NCBI GenBank assembly: GCA_964017185.1
Contig: OZ024872.1
Location: forward strand, 41,112,188 to 41,176,187
DNA length: 64,000 bases
Reading direction: 5' to 3'
From: Rugalucina vietnamica
Lineage: Eukaryota > Mollusca > Bivalvia > Lucinida > Lucinidae
The notes below the pieces were generated by a model. That model saw only the letters and a program-made list of their open reading frames with translations. It ran no database searches and was not told the origin of the DNA. Positions 1 to 10,140 of this stretch are shown one piece after another. Each line of letters starts with the position of its first letter. Within the stretch, counting starts at the first letter, position 1. Both the position numbers and the translations under genes were made by a program.

Positions 1-2055
1 ATAAGGTGATTAAATATGACTTGTGATTTCCCGTGAATGGCGAACTCAACCCGGTTGATATTAGTAAAAGGTATGTTTTACATCAAATGAAGGATTTGAA
101 GACTTGCAGAAACACTGGATGAAAAGTTCGATTTATACACCTAGGTAAACCCTATGTAAATATGTGTGGATGCCTAAATTTATACATGTTTACCATTCGG
201 TTGTGATCGTTTGCCTTATCTTTGACTATCATTTACAGATCCGAAAATTTGATATTTACCTTTTCAAAACCAGGTATGTTCATGCCGTGGATACCGTATT
301 TACAACCCTATGAACCTACCTCTTAGTCCATGTTCAACTAATAAAATTATTTATCTAAACTTCGGGTATTAAAATAAAAAAGGCATTGCACCATTTCCAG
401 AGGTATTCTCATTTTACTATATACGGAAATTTACAATATGTATACATAAATGGTACACTTCATGTTTGTATAGCTTCGTAAACAGTTGTAGGCACACGGC
501 ATTTATAGACATACGAAAGGTTATGGTAAAGATCAAAATGCACACCTTATTTATCGGACGCATGCATTGTAAGAAAGACAGATGTTTGATAACTTGCATA
601 AACTGAAATTAAACATAATGTGCTTCCATTTTTAACGATGCGTGTAAACTTGGAATGCAAATGTTTTATACACAGCCGTAGAAATATTTGACAAATCATA
701 GAATGCATGCACTCGGTGATATATTAGTAAATATGTTAGAATGTATACATTTAACATGGCAGGTAACGTAGGTGAAATGAGTATAAACATAGAATTCGAA
801 CGGGTTTACATAGTAGGCCGCATATCTGTTTGGCCGTATGCTTCTTGGTAATCAAATGTTGATAAATGATATATGCGCATGCTGCTGCGTCATTGTTAAA
901 TGTGGTTAAACATCAATATGCATGTGTGTTTGTCTATATGGTGTATACTTTATAAATGGCATATGCGTACCTATTTACATGGGCTTCTATAGGGGCGATA
1001 TTAGTGGGCATATTTAGGACAATGGTTCATTCTATTTGTTGAAGGTTCGCTTCAAACAAACGAACATTGGCACACAATTGTGTACAGTAATACCATGACG
1101 TGTTGTTCGTCGTCGGTTCCCTTTCTCGGATTTCCCGCGTTTTTGTTTCTTTCTTCAATTCGAAATTGTCTTATTTCCCGCGTTTAGTTTCAATTCATTT
1201 TTTACTTGTTTGAGGCATGCGCGGTTTCGTTCAAAATTCGTCTTTGTCAAATAGAACTCCATCCCCTCTCCGCATTTTAAACAAGTACATACAATAAATG
1301 CGGGATGAAACTGGGGTTAAATTGATAAAATATATTTTCTCAATAAAAACTTAATTCTTTGCATTGATGAATACGCGTATGCGTAGCGAGCGGATGTAAA
1401 TGCCGAAAATTATTTTTTTATTCCATTGTATTCCTCTGCATCGGTTTTCGAATTCATGGCGTTTCAGATATTTCTGTTGTCGTTTTGAACATGGTGCATC
1501 GGATTTGATACAGAAGTTGATGTGTCATTCAACAACAAGCAAATAAGTATATCAAATACAAAATGAAATCTGCATTGCTATTTTTTTCCCTTTTATATTT
1601 TTCGCGCACATATATTTAATTTATTCAGCGTATTTAATATCCGTCCCCGAAATCTTTGAAATATTTGTAATATATGAAAAATCATTCGAAGCTCCACGTT
1701 CCAGTGTATTTCTCTGAATGACCATGGAGGCTTCATGGAATGACCCAATGAGTGTATGAAGCAGACATATTCTTAGCATATTGATAATTTGATTAACACA
1801 ATTGGTACCTGCAGATAGATCAAAGCTTCCGAAAGTATTGCCTAGCCATATGGACAATTAGCATAATCAAAAGTCATTTTGTCGTATTTACAGCGTTGTA
1901 AACAACACACCAATAACGAATATGAAAATGATATTGTTTAAAGCGGAAGTACTAGAAAGTTGAATATTTCAACTGTAAAATTAGGAATAAAAATGATACA
2001 CTGTATAATTTTAACCATAGCCATGCATGAATTCTATACATTTTGTATATCTATG
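1..2055. other. AT-rich intergenic DNA, no gene recognised
   Basis: No open frame here resembles a known protein; the 60-80 codon frames are chance. The first kilobase is rich in short recurring words such as CATTTAC and ATATGCAT, similar in texture to 14.7-15.15 kb. Two identical TTTCCCGCG words lie at 1131 and 1174, 43 bp apart. Confidence 0.5.
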
Positions 2056-2083
2056 AAAAAAATAAATAAATAAATAAATAAAT
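2056..2083. repeat. (AAAT)n microsatellite
   Basis: About six perfect AAAT units follow a short A-run. Confidence 0.9.
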
Positions 2084-2099
2084 GTGAAAGGCTTAACAA

Positions 2100-2725
2100 C
2101 AGTCACACTATGGCGTTTAACCCAAATGCGCGCCGTGGCGTATGAAAAATCTCAACACGCTGAAGATTTTGCACGTATACAATAAATTTGTTCCTTTTTA
2201 CTCGCTTTAGCAGTCACACAGGAGCGCATGACCGAGGCGTGTGCCGGGCGTATAAAAATATCAAAGTTTTGGGGGACGTTTGTGTTACGTCCCAAACACG
2301 GTATGCACGCGCTACAGGCGCACAGCAAGCATTCAGCGCGCGTCTCACACACGCATGGGGCACGCTACTGAAGCATTATCTAATAATTTCGGAACGCGCA
2401 TGTAGTGTACATTGGTGTGCCTCAAACATGCGCCGAACGCGTTCGAAACGTATTCAACGCGCCTGTAACGCGCTTGAAACTTATTCGAAACGTATAAGAC
2501 ACACGCCCGGGACACGACGAACTTCTACAAAATTTTAAGCATGTTCAATTTTTTTAGGCGAAACGCGCCTGGAGCGCGCAGCGACTTACAGCGACGTATA
2601 TCAACGTGCACACAGCGTACAAAATGCGCGTGTAACGCGCTTCTAACGTGTCTCCGACGTGCTCCTGGCGTATGTTGAATTTTACAGTTTTGTCAATACG
2701 CCCGTCCCGCGCGTTTGGCTTATAC
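2100..2725. repeat. CG-rich array phased at about 10-11 bp
   Basis: CG-containing words such as ACGCG, ACGTA and GCGCG recur every 9 to 11 bases for roughly 600 bp, clearest at 2430-2500 and 2560-2680. The stretch is much richer in CpG than its AT-rich surroundings. A 116-codon plus-strand frame (2188-2538) is a by-product of the periodic composition and resembles no protein I know. Confidence 0.6.
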
Positions 2726-2825
2726 ATGTACACTAATGTGTGACTGCTGTTTAACAAAATACCATGGTGACTCTACAGCTTGGACTTAAAATCTTAAAAA
2801 GTCCATACTTTTTCTAAAGACACCA

Positions 2826-2987
2826 GCTGCCGAAGGCAGCTTCGACCGGCCAGCCGTAGGCTGGCCGGTCGAGGTGTCTTTAGTATGTAAACACATTGTC
2901 CTTCCGAAGTGTCTTCGGCTGTTTCCGCCACATGCCGAACAAATACGAACGCCGTAGGCGTTCGTAAAAAAACACCGAAGGTGTTTT
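2826..2987. repeat. Cluster of five perfect short hairpins with 3-nt loops
   Basis: Five perfect inverted repeats lie in 162 bp: 2826-2840 (6 bp stem, GAA loop), 2843-2871 (13 bp stem, GTA loop), 2904-2918 (6 bp stem, TGT loop), 2945-2965 (9 bp stem, GTA loop) and 2969-2987 (8 bp stem, GAA loop). Four have a GNA triloop closed by C-G. The stems differ in sequence, so the shape and loop are shared rather than the word. Confidence 0.9.
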
Positions 2988-3128
2988 AAGAAAATGATCA
3001 AATAAAATGAATTGCATAAAAATATGTTTTTCAAAATATTTATGTATACATTTTCAATAAATGATTTTCTAAATAAAATACGGAATCGACCGAACTGGGT
3101 GGCCATATTGTTTTGGAATGGATCCATC

Positions 3129-3240
3129 ATATTTTTTTTTCACCAGCTTATCGAATCTCACGTTATGCGAAACGCGGGTACCATAGCGTTTCCGGGTCTC
3201 CGTAGCAACGGCAAGGTTCTAAAATTATTGAAAATCTAAC
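3129..3240 (+). repeat. Left copy of a ~110 bp repeat flanking the hairpin satellite region
   Basis: This segment, beginning with a T-run and CACCAG and ending near GTTCTAAAAT, is clearly similar to 5168-5275. The two copies bracket 1.9 kb that includes the hairpin satellite. Confidence 0.7.
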
Positions 3241-4084
3241 GCAATGCAGCAAATGATGAACGTTTCTCGAGATTTCAAGAGCTATTTGGAGTCGCTCGCT
3301 GTTGGACAGTTGTAATTACAGATGCCGGAGACTTTAAAGTGATAACTGACGTAGAAACAAGTTGTAAAATCAGGTTAACGTGAAACAAATTCAGGAGGAA
3401 GTCGTCATTCGAAAGTGAAAGTACAGGTGTAAGTTTAACACAAACAAGTTTTATGATGGTTGGCCCAGTTTTCGTGGTACTAATAATTCATAGGCATCTC
3501 CTGGATAACAGAAACAGCTCATAGCTTAAATAAATATGGAATTATATAAAATAGACCTTGACATTCTATGTCCATCTTACCTTTTCATGGCAAATCTGTT
3601 TATTGATTACATAGACGCCATTTTGAATGACGTATTGATCTTTGACGTCATCAAAAGTAAGGCACCAGAATTCGTGGGTCATTCAAAAAGTGGCTGGAAA
3701 TTTCAATGCGTCAGTAAATTCTTATCAGATTTTAATGTCTCATGATTTTATCACACCTTGTGAATTGAAATAAGTAAATTTGAAAATAATTCACTGTCAG
3801 ATGTGATAATAGAAACATTTTAAAAACATTTACCAATTTTGAGTAAAGCTTAACACCCATTCAGAATCAAATCAATGAGAAAAATTGAACAACCCTCACT
3901 AAAACATTTTTTAAATATTTTTCTTGCACAATATGGATGACATACGCTGGTAAACTTGACGACTTGTGAGAAAATACAGATTCAGCTGAAAAACGTGTAT
4001 ACCACGAAAACTGGAACCACCACGAAAACTGGGCTAAGTACCATACTCTTCATATTTAACACATTTTGTACATTCACTAACTGC
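3241..4084. other. Unannotated AT-rich stretch
   Basis: No gene, RNA gene or clear repeat is seen here apart from short similarity of its final part to the following satellite. Confidence 0.4.
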
Positions 4085-5155
4085 CACAGCCAGCACAACC
4101 AAAGTTTTGTGTTCCTATTTTGGTTGGCGTCACTGTCTATCAAAGTGTCTTAACTGCCGTAGGCAGTTTTCGGTTTCTGAGATGGATGGCATCACTGCCT
4201 ATCAAAGTGTCTTAACTGCCGTAGGCAGTTTTCGGTTCCTGAGATGGGTGGCTTCACTGAGACAGTTGGCGTCACTGTCTATCAAAGTGTCTTAACTGCC
4301 ATGGGCAGTTTTCGGTTTATGAGATGGATGGCATCACTCTCTATCAAAGTGTCTTAACTGCAGTTTTCGGTTCCTGAGTTGGGTGGCTTCACTGAGACAG
4401 TTGGCGTCACTGTCTATCAAAGTGTCTTAACTGCCGTAGGCAGTTTTCGGTTTCTGAGATGGATGGCATCACTCTCTATCAAAGTGTCTTAACTGCCGTA
4501 GGCAGTTTTCTGTTCCTGAGATGGGTGGCTTCACTGAGACAGTTGGCGTCACTGCCTATCAAAGTGTCTTAACTGCCGTAGGCAGTTTTCGGTTTCTGAG
4601 ATGGGTGGCTTTACTTAGACAGTTGGCGTCACTGCCTATCAAAGTGTCTTAACTGCCGTAGGCAGTTTTCGGTTTCTGAGATCGATGGCATCACTGCCTA
4701 TCAACATGATCAAAGTGTCTTAACTGCCGGTAGGCAGTTTTGGGTTCCTGACATGCATGGCTAACTGTCCATTAAAGTGTCTTAACTGCCCTAAGGCATT
4801 TTTCGGTTGCTGAGACAGTTGGCGTCAATGTCTATCCAAGTGTCTTGACTGCTGGTAGGCAGTTTTCCGTTCCCGAGATGGATGGCCTCACTGTCTGCCA
4901 TAACTGTTTTTGGTTCCTGACATGCATGGTTATTACTGTCTATTAAAGTGTCTTAACTGCCGGAAGGCAGTTTTCAGTTCCTGAGACTGATGTCCTCACT
5001 GTCTATCAAACTGTCTCTCATTTGCTTAGGCTGATGTCCTCACTGTCTATCAAACTGTCTCTCATTTGTTGAGGCTGATGTCCTCACTGTCTATCAAACT
5101 GTCTCTCATTTGTTGAGGCTGATGGCCTCACTGTCTATCAATGTGTTTTTTATGC
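4085..5155 (+). repeat. Hairpin satellite, alternating ~62 bp and ~80 bp units
   Basis: A unit containing AAGTGTCTT followed by a hairpin AACTGCC-GTA-GGCAGTT is repeated about twelve times. Hairpin starts are at 4152, 4214, 4294, 4355 (loop deleted), 4429, 4491, 4571, 4651, 4722 and 4784, with degenerate copies near 4848 and 4955. Spacings are mostly 61-62 or 80, with 74 and 71 as exceptions, so there are two unit types. The last ~200 bp is a different tandem of about 55 bp built on CTCACTGTCTATCAAACTGT. Confidence 0.9.
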
Positions 5156-5167
5156 CAGAAGTCAGTT

Positions 5168-5275
5168 CTGTTTTGTTTTTTTTCACCAGTTTATCAATTC
5201 TCAAGATTTGCAAAAACTGAGTACCAGAGCGTTTCAGGGTCTCCTTAGCGACGACAAAGTTCTAAAATAACATGC
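5168..5275 (+). repeat. Right copy of the ~110 bp flanking repeat
   Basis: Partner of 3129-3240, in the same orientation. It begins with a T-run and CACCAG and ends GTTCTAAAATA. Confidence 0.7.
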
Positions 5276-5549
5276 CGAATATGCAGCAGCAGGAACCCTT
5301 AAATCCAGAAGCTGCAAAACTTTCTGTATCGAGCAGCTATAAAATCGAAGTTGGGAAGCTTTTAATTTGTTTGTTGTCCAAGGAAATGCATTGAAGTCCG
5401 GATTTTAGTCAAACAGGAAGTGACTTAGCCTGTTTGAACCATTAATGAAAGACATTCGGAAAGTGAAAGTAGAACAATGAATAATTGTGCAGAGGCTCAA
5501 ATGAAAGTAAAACGCTAAACAGACTAGACAATACACAACCCAAAAGACT

Positions 5550-5785
5550 GTAAGTCAGTGACTCACAAGTTATATCAAGCACCAGCCGGCAGCTGCAGCC
5601 TGTGGTTGGTCTGTGTCTTTACTGTCCATACACCATCCTCCAGAAACTATGTTATGTGTCTCTTCTAAAGACACCAGCTTTTCTAAAAACACCAGTCAGT
5701 GAATCACAAGTTTTATCAAGCAAGCAGCTCGATGTTCGGTGTCTTTACTGCCCAAACACCATCCTCCAGAAACTATGAAAAATTG
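5550..5785 (+). repeat. Two-copy tandem repeat, ~130 bp
   Basis: A block with ACAAGTTATATCAAGCA, then GTGTCTTTACTG, then CACCATCCTCCAGAAACTATG occurs at about 5560-5650 and again at about 5705-5778. It shares GTGTCTT and CACCAG words with the hairpin region upstream. Confidence 0.65.
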
Positions 5786-5975
5786 TGTCTTTTGAAAATT
5801 TCTAAATGCTGTAAATCTGGAAATGTTTGCGAGAATATAATTTTCGCTAATATTTGTGAATTCGTTGTCTCGCAAAATTAAGTTCTCGCTAATAAAGAAT
5901 TACAATAAGATTTAAAAAAAAAATATCTGTGTGTTTATCCTGCTGCGGCAGCTTATCTAACCCGTACGAAACATT

Positions 5976-6310
5976 TCGCCAGTAAAAGAGACAGATTTTT
6001 TTCTTAAATTTTGCACGGAAATTTGTTAATTGTACGCCTCTAGGACTTAAGACAATACATTAGTTTCCGTGCGGAATCTGGGCTTAAAGGTGGGGCGTAA
6101 TATGCTAATTAGATGGAATTTTGCAAACTTGTCTGGACGGAAAATCAAAAAAACTTCCGGGTGGGATCCAAAAAATTTCTGTGCGGAATCTGGGCGTAAA
6201 ACAGAGGTAAAATATGCAAATTAGACGGAATTCTGGTAAATTTTCTGGGCAGAAATCAGAAAATTTCCGGGCGTAATTGTAAAAGGTTCTGAGCGGAATT
6301 ATTTGTATAC
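5976..6310. repeat. Short tandem repeat, ~115 bp unit
   Basis: GTGCGGAATCTGGGC recurs at about 6070 and 6181, each followed by a GTAATATGC or AAATATGC word and a TTAGA(T/C)GGAATT word. A partial third copy is near 6290. No coding signal. Confidence 0.6.
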
Positions 6311-7083
6311 ACAAAGACCTTGACTTTCAGTTTCAACACACCTTTTCTATAGCATAGAATATATTATATAAACATTGAATAACTGACACGTAAGCATGAT
6401 GAAACATGCATATCAGTGCTTTTCAACTTTTTGGGCGGAATTATGATTTCGGCTTCCTTTCGCCTAGAAAACAGGTTTGATGCCCCAATTACGCCTCATT
6501 TACAGGCAGAAATTCCGCCCCTAAATTTCGTACGGGCAGTCTCGACTTTAAGATGCATAACATGTTTTCTCATGATATGTATGGCTCTTTCTAAAAAGGT
6601 TGTCTGTCTTTATTTCAGTATAATGGCCAATGGTTGGGAAGGTTGGTTGAAAGATGCAGAGGGGCAGGACTCGGCTGATGCGGTACTCAGAACAGCTAGC
6701 TCATCACTTTTTGTGATTCAGTGAGCAGTATTTTAGGTATGTACATGTATGTAACTTTTGTATACTTCTTATTCTAAATACTTTTAAAGTAGAAATAACC
6801 TGCAAAAATTAATAGAATCTGTGAAACTCAGTGGCAAGGGTTTGATGACTAGAAATGTGATGTACTAATAGTCTACAGATCATAGCTCTTGATAAAGTGT
6901 TTTCTAATCTGCATCTGCAAAATACACAATTTTATCATGACAGTGGCTGCTTACACATGGGCTTGTGACAAGGAACAATATAAGCCAGGCTGCATATCCC
7001 GTGAAATGTTAAAACTATGAAAGATTATGTTGTGAAATAACCACCACTGTGTGAAATTATTCGTAAAATAGATCAGACTGTAG
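6311..7083. other. Unannotated stretch
   Basis: A 102-codon open frame at 6416-6724 has no recognisable domain and no supporting context; I do not call it a gene. Nothing else stands out. Confidence 0.35.
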
Positions 7084-7410
7084 TATAATTCGGCATATAG
7101 GTCACTGTATGGGCGTTACCTCATGAATAGGTTATTGGGTATGGTCTACATTTGACTTAGGTAAAAGCTATAGGTATACAGTTAAAAGTTTTCCGTTAGA
7201 AAATAAGAATAAAATACGAGTTTGTCTAATTCACTGGATTGGACAAAATACAGGTAGCTGATTTCTAGCGGTAAATATGTGACAGTGGTCCAGGCTGACT
7301 GAGTTCGACTATTCTCTAATCTCCCTACTTGAGCAGATAGACTAGCCGACCATGCCCAGAAATGAATATTAAAGTTGCCGCCTATACAGTGACCTATTTG
7401 CCGAATTATA
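7084..7410. mobile_element. 327 bp TIR element (MITE), TA-type ends
   Basis: About 32 bp at the left end (TATAATTCGGC... from 7084) pairs with the right end (...GCCGAATTATA to 7410) with two mismatches. The outermost TA on both sides fits a TA target duplication, as in Tc1/mariner-type elements. No transposase frame is present, so it is non-autonomous. Confidence 0.85.
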
Positions 7411-7653
7411 TGTTTCTGCATGAATTCAATAAACATAGCTTATGATGTAATCTGCATGAATGGATGAAAATTGTGTTTCAAGATTGATTTATATAAAAAA
7501 TATGCTATGCCTTCATCTCAAACACTTTCTTATGCATGATTTCTATTATCTTTCAGCATGACCATGTTGAGAGGCAGGGGATGTAATCATCCATGACTCA
7601 CTCCACAAACCAGAAAGCTCAAGGATGGATTATTTGTTTCTGATGATACATTG

Positions 7654-7995
7654 CAGTGTTAGAAATAAGACCGATACAGTTACTTGTCCGAGGGGCAACC
7701 TGAGAGTGTTTTGAACTTGCCCCATGGGATTCGAACTTGCCCATACTAAAACGCTAATTTTCACGAACAAAGCTGTATTTTGGTTTTTAGTTTTGTATAA
7801 GTTAAATAGCTGTTTCAAGATTATTGCACTGCTCTCAAGAGATAAAAAAATGTTTAAATAAGTAAAACTACTTGAACAAAATTAATTTTCTGGAATTTTA
7901 GGTTGTCCAGGGGGCAACCTTACAAGTCAATCAACTTGCCCCCAGCAATTTCAACCCGTGGGGGGCAAGTGGGCAATTGCTTATTTCTAACACTG
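7654..7995. mobile_element. 342 bp TIR element with CATTG target duplication
   Basis: The ends are perfect 16 bp inverted repeats, CAGTGTTAGAAATAAG at the left and its complement at the right. Directly outside both ends is the same 5-mer CATTG (7649-7653 and 7996-8000). The CAGTG terminus is hAT-like, but hAT elements normally make 8 bp duplications, so the superfamily is uncertain. Internal GGGGCAA words occur on both strands. No transposase frame. Confidence 0.88.
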
Positions 7996-8499
7996 CATTG
8001 TCAAAAACTGTATAAATGAAGAAGGACACCATAACAAGCACAGCTCTGACAACCAAGTTTAATTTTTTCTTCATCATAAATATTAGACTGGTCAAAGTTT
8101 GTGAGACTTTCAGTGTCAGATCTATATCACCAAGGCCAGCCAGTTGTCCTAACTGATAAATGTAATAAACAGTACTGCTAATAAGTTAATGCTGATATTT
8201 TTATGCTCAGTTGAATTGAGAATGAAAATGGTTTTATACTGTTAACCACAAAGCAAAGATCTTCTCATGACACAGTCCAAAAATGGGAAACAAAGAAAAC
8301 AGAAATAAATAAAGGAATAGAGTGCAATATTGTCTGTTTCATGTCAAAACCATACATGTACACATTTAGTATTGATGTGCATGGTTATGGTTTACACCAA
8401 ACCTCTTTCAAAGGGGCTTACAACCAGGTTAGATGCACACAACAGGCTTTATAAAAATCACAAAAGATATGCATGAAATTTGGCGTTTTATGGAACAGC

Positions 8500-8630
8500 G
8501 AAGGCCTGGTGGTAGAGTAGCAAATTCCTGAGCTAGAGGTCCTGGGTTCCATACATTTGCAGTGTAGTGTCCTTGAGCTCTAATAATATTGCTTATATAC
8601 TCAGAAATGGCTGGTCCACACAACATGACA
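8500..8630 (+). mobile_element. tRNA-derived SINE, copy 1
   Basis: An A-box-like TGGTAGAGTAGC is followed about 30 bp later by a B-box-like GGGTTCCATAC, then GTGTCCTTGAGC as in the copies at 8868, 36594 and 62930. Confidence 0.65.
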
Positions 8631-8867
8631 GAAAAAATGATATTCTGCCATAACCAAACTAAACCAACAAAAGACTTTAAGAATAAGAATAATTGTTCTG
8701 TATATATTTTGAGCTATAGCTTCGACGATAGTGTCTGATTCATAATGAAATGGGCCTGACAGGCATTCCACATACAACACACTTCTTTCATGAAGATCAG
8801 GTTATAAAGCAAACAAACTAAAAAGCTATGTTATGTCTACATTGTAAAAAAATGAGTTCACTTAAGG

Positions 8868-9058
8868 GAAGCATGGGGACCTTGTGGTAGAGCATCGGAC
8901 TCTCAGTCAAGAGGTCTTAGGTGGGATCAACACTCCAGGTGCTATGTTTTGTCATTGAGCAACACACATTTTAAAACTACCCACTGGTAAATACTCAGGG
9001 AGTGGGGGCTCTGCCCTGACATGACTGCAACATTGTTGACTAGGACTTTCTGCACCCA
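8868..9058 (+). mobile_element. tRNA-derived SINE, copy 2
   Basis: It starts GGGGACCTTGTGG, with A-box-like TGGTAGAGCATCGG and B-box-like GGGATCAACACTCC. The body contains TTGAGCAACACACATT and ends ATTGTTGACTAGGACT, a tail also seen at 36594. It abuts a Helitron-like repeat. Confidence 0.75.
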
Positions 9059-10140
9059 TTATAGCTCACATGAGCCCTTAGGCTCACAAGGTGAGCTTTA
9101 TGTGTAGCCATGATAGGGCGTTCGTCCGTCGTATGTCCACATTTTCAAAGATCTTCTTTGAAACTGCTTGGCCGATCAAGTGAAATTTTATGTCAAGCCT
9201 CCATGGGTAGGGGAAAGAAAGTTTGTTCACGGGATTCTTGACCTTGACCCAAGGTCATTTAAATCAATATTATTTTGTTTGTTTTTTTTTTGTCAGAAAT
9301 CACGTGGCTGATCAAGTTGATATTTTATGTGGAGCCTTCTTGGGTAGTGGCATTGATATTTTGTTCACGATATCTTGGTTACATGACCAAGATGGCCGCC
9401 ACACCCAAATATGGTAAAACTTCTTTAAAAATCTTCTTCTCCAGAACCAATCGGCGGATTTACTCGAAATTTGGTTTGTACCTTTGGGGACTCCAGCCAA
9501 TCATAGTTTGTTCAAATGATGACCCTGGTATGACCTTGACATATTTTATGGTAAGTTCAATTTTGGAAACAAAGGCTTTTACATGGGGAAAGGCGAAAAC
9601 AATGGATATTTTGGAAACTGTTTCAGCCTGACACTTGAAAGTTGCTAGATGCAGACAACTAATGGAGCCAATGAAGGTATGTAATTTATTAAGGCCAAGG
9701 TCATTTATTGACCTTGACCCAAGGTCTCCATGCTTAGGGGGAACAACATTTTGTGTGCAACTAGTCTGGGTCGAATACTGACAGTGCTCAACACGGCCAC
9801 ATGCCAACAAATGCTCAAAATATTCTTCTCCTGAACCGGTGGGCAGATTTTCACGAAGCTTGGTATGTAGCATCAGGGACCTTATCCCATCATAGGTTGT
9901 ACAAATGATGACCCAAGGATGACCTTGACCTATTTTACAGCATGTCAATTTTGGAAACTGGCTTTTACATGGGAAAAGGTGAAAATGCAGCCTGAGACCT
10001 GAAACTTGACAGATGCAGAAAACTAATGAAGTGAATAAATGTATGACATTATTCAAAGTGACTTAGGTCAAGGTCATTTCAATATGAATGCTCCAAGATC
10101 AGGCTTCAGGTGAGCGTTCTCAGGACCAATGGTCCTCTGA
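9059..10140 (-). mobile_element. Helitron-like non-autonomous repeat, copy 1
   Basis: One end is a hairpin AGCTCAC...GTGAGCT (9062-9098). The other ends at GGACCAATGGTCCTCTGA. Read on the minus strand the element begins TCAGAGGACC and ends in a hairpin followed by CTA, which is Helitron-like (5' TC, 3' hairpin). The interior has TGACCTTGACC-type words and is homologous to 37911-39242 and 46763-48924. A 198-codon minus-strand frame (9460-10056) lies wholly in this repeat and is not a gene. Confidence 0.65.

Noticed and set aside
2188..2538. 116-codon frame in the CG-rich array
   Set aside because: The composition follows the 10-11 bp periodic DNA; Arg/Thr/Ala-rich with no domain.
4107..4295. 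Repeated peptide frame in the hairpin satellite
   Set aside because: The frame is a by-product of the tandem unit and breaks as the unit length changes.
8868..8945. Possible functional tRNA gene
   Set aside because: A- and B-box-like words are present, but the cloverleaf does not close and the sequence continues into a SINE body shared with other loci.
9460..10056. 198-codon minus-strand open frame
   Set aside because: It lies entirely within the Helitron-like repeat, and its sequence recurs in noncoding form in the other copies; no domain.
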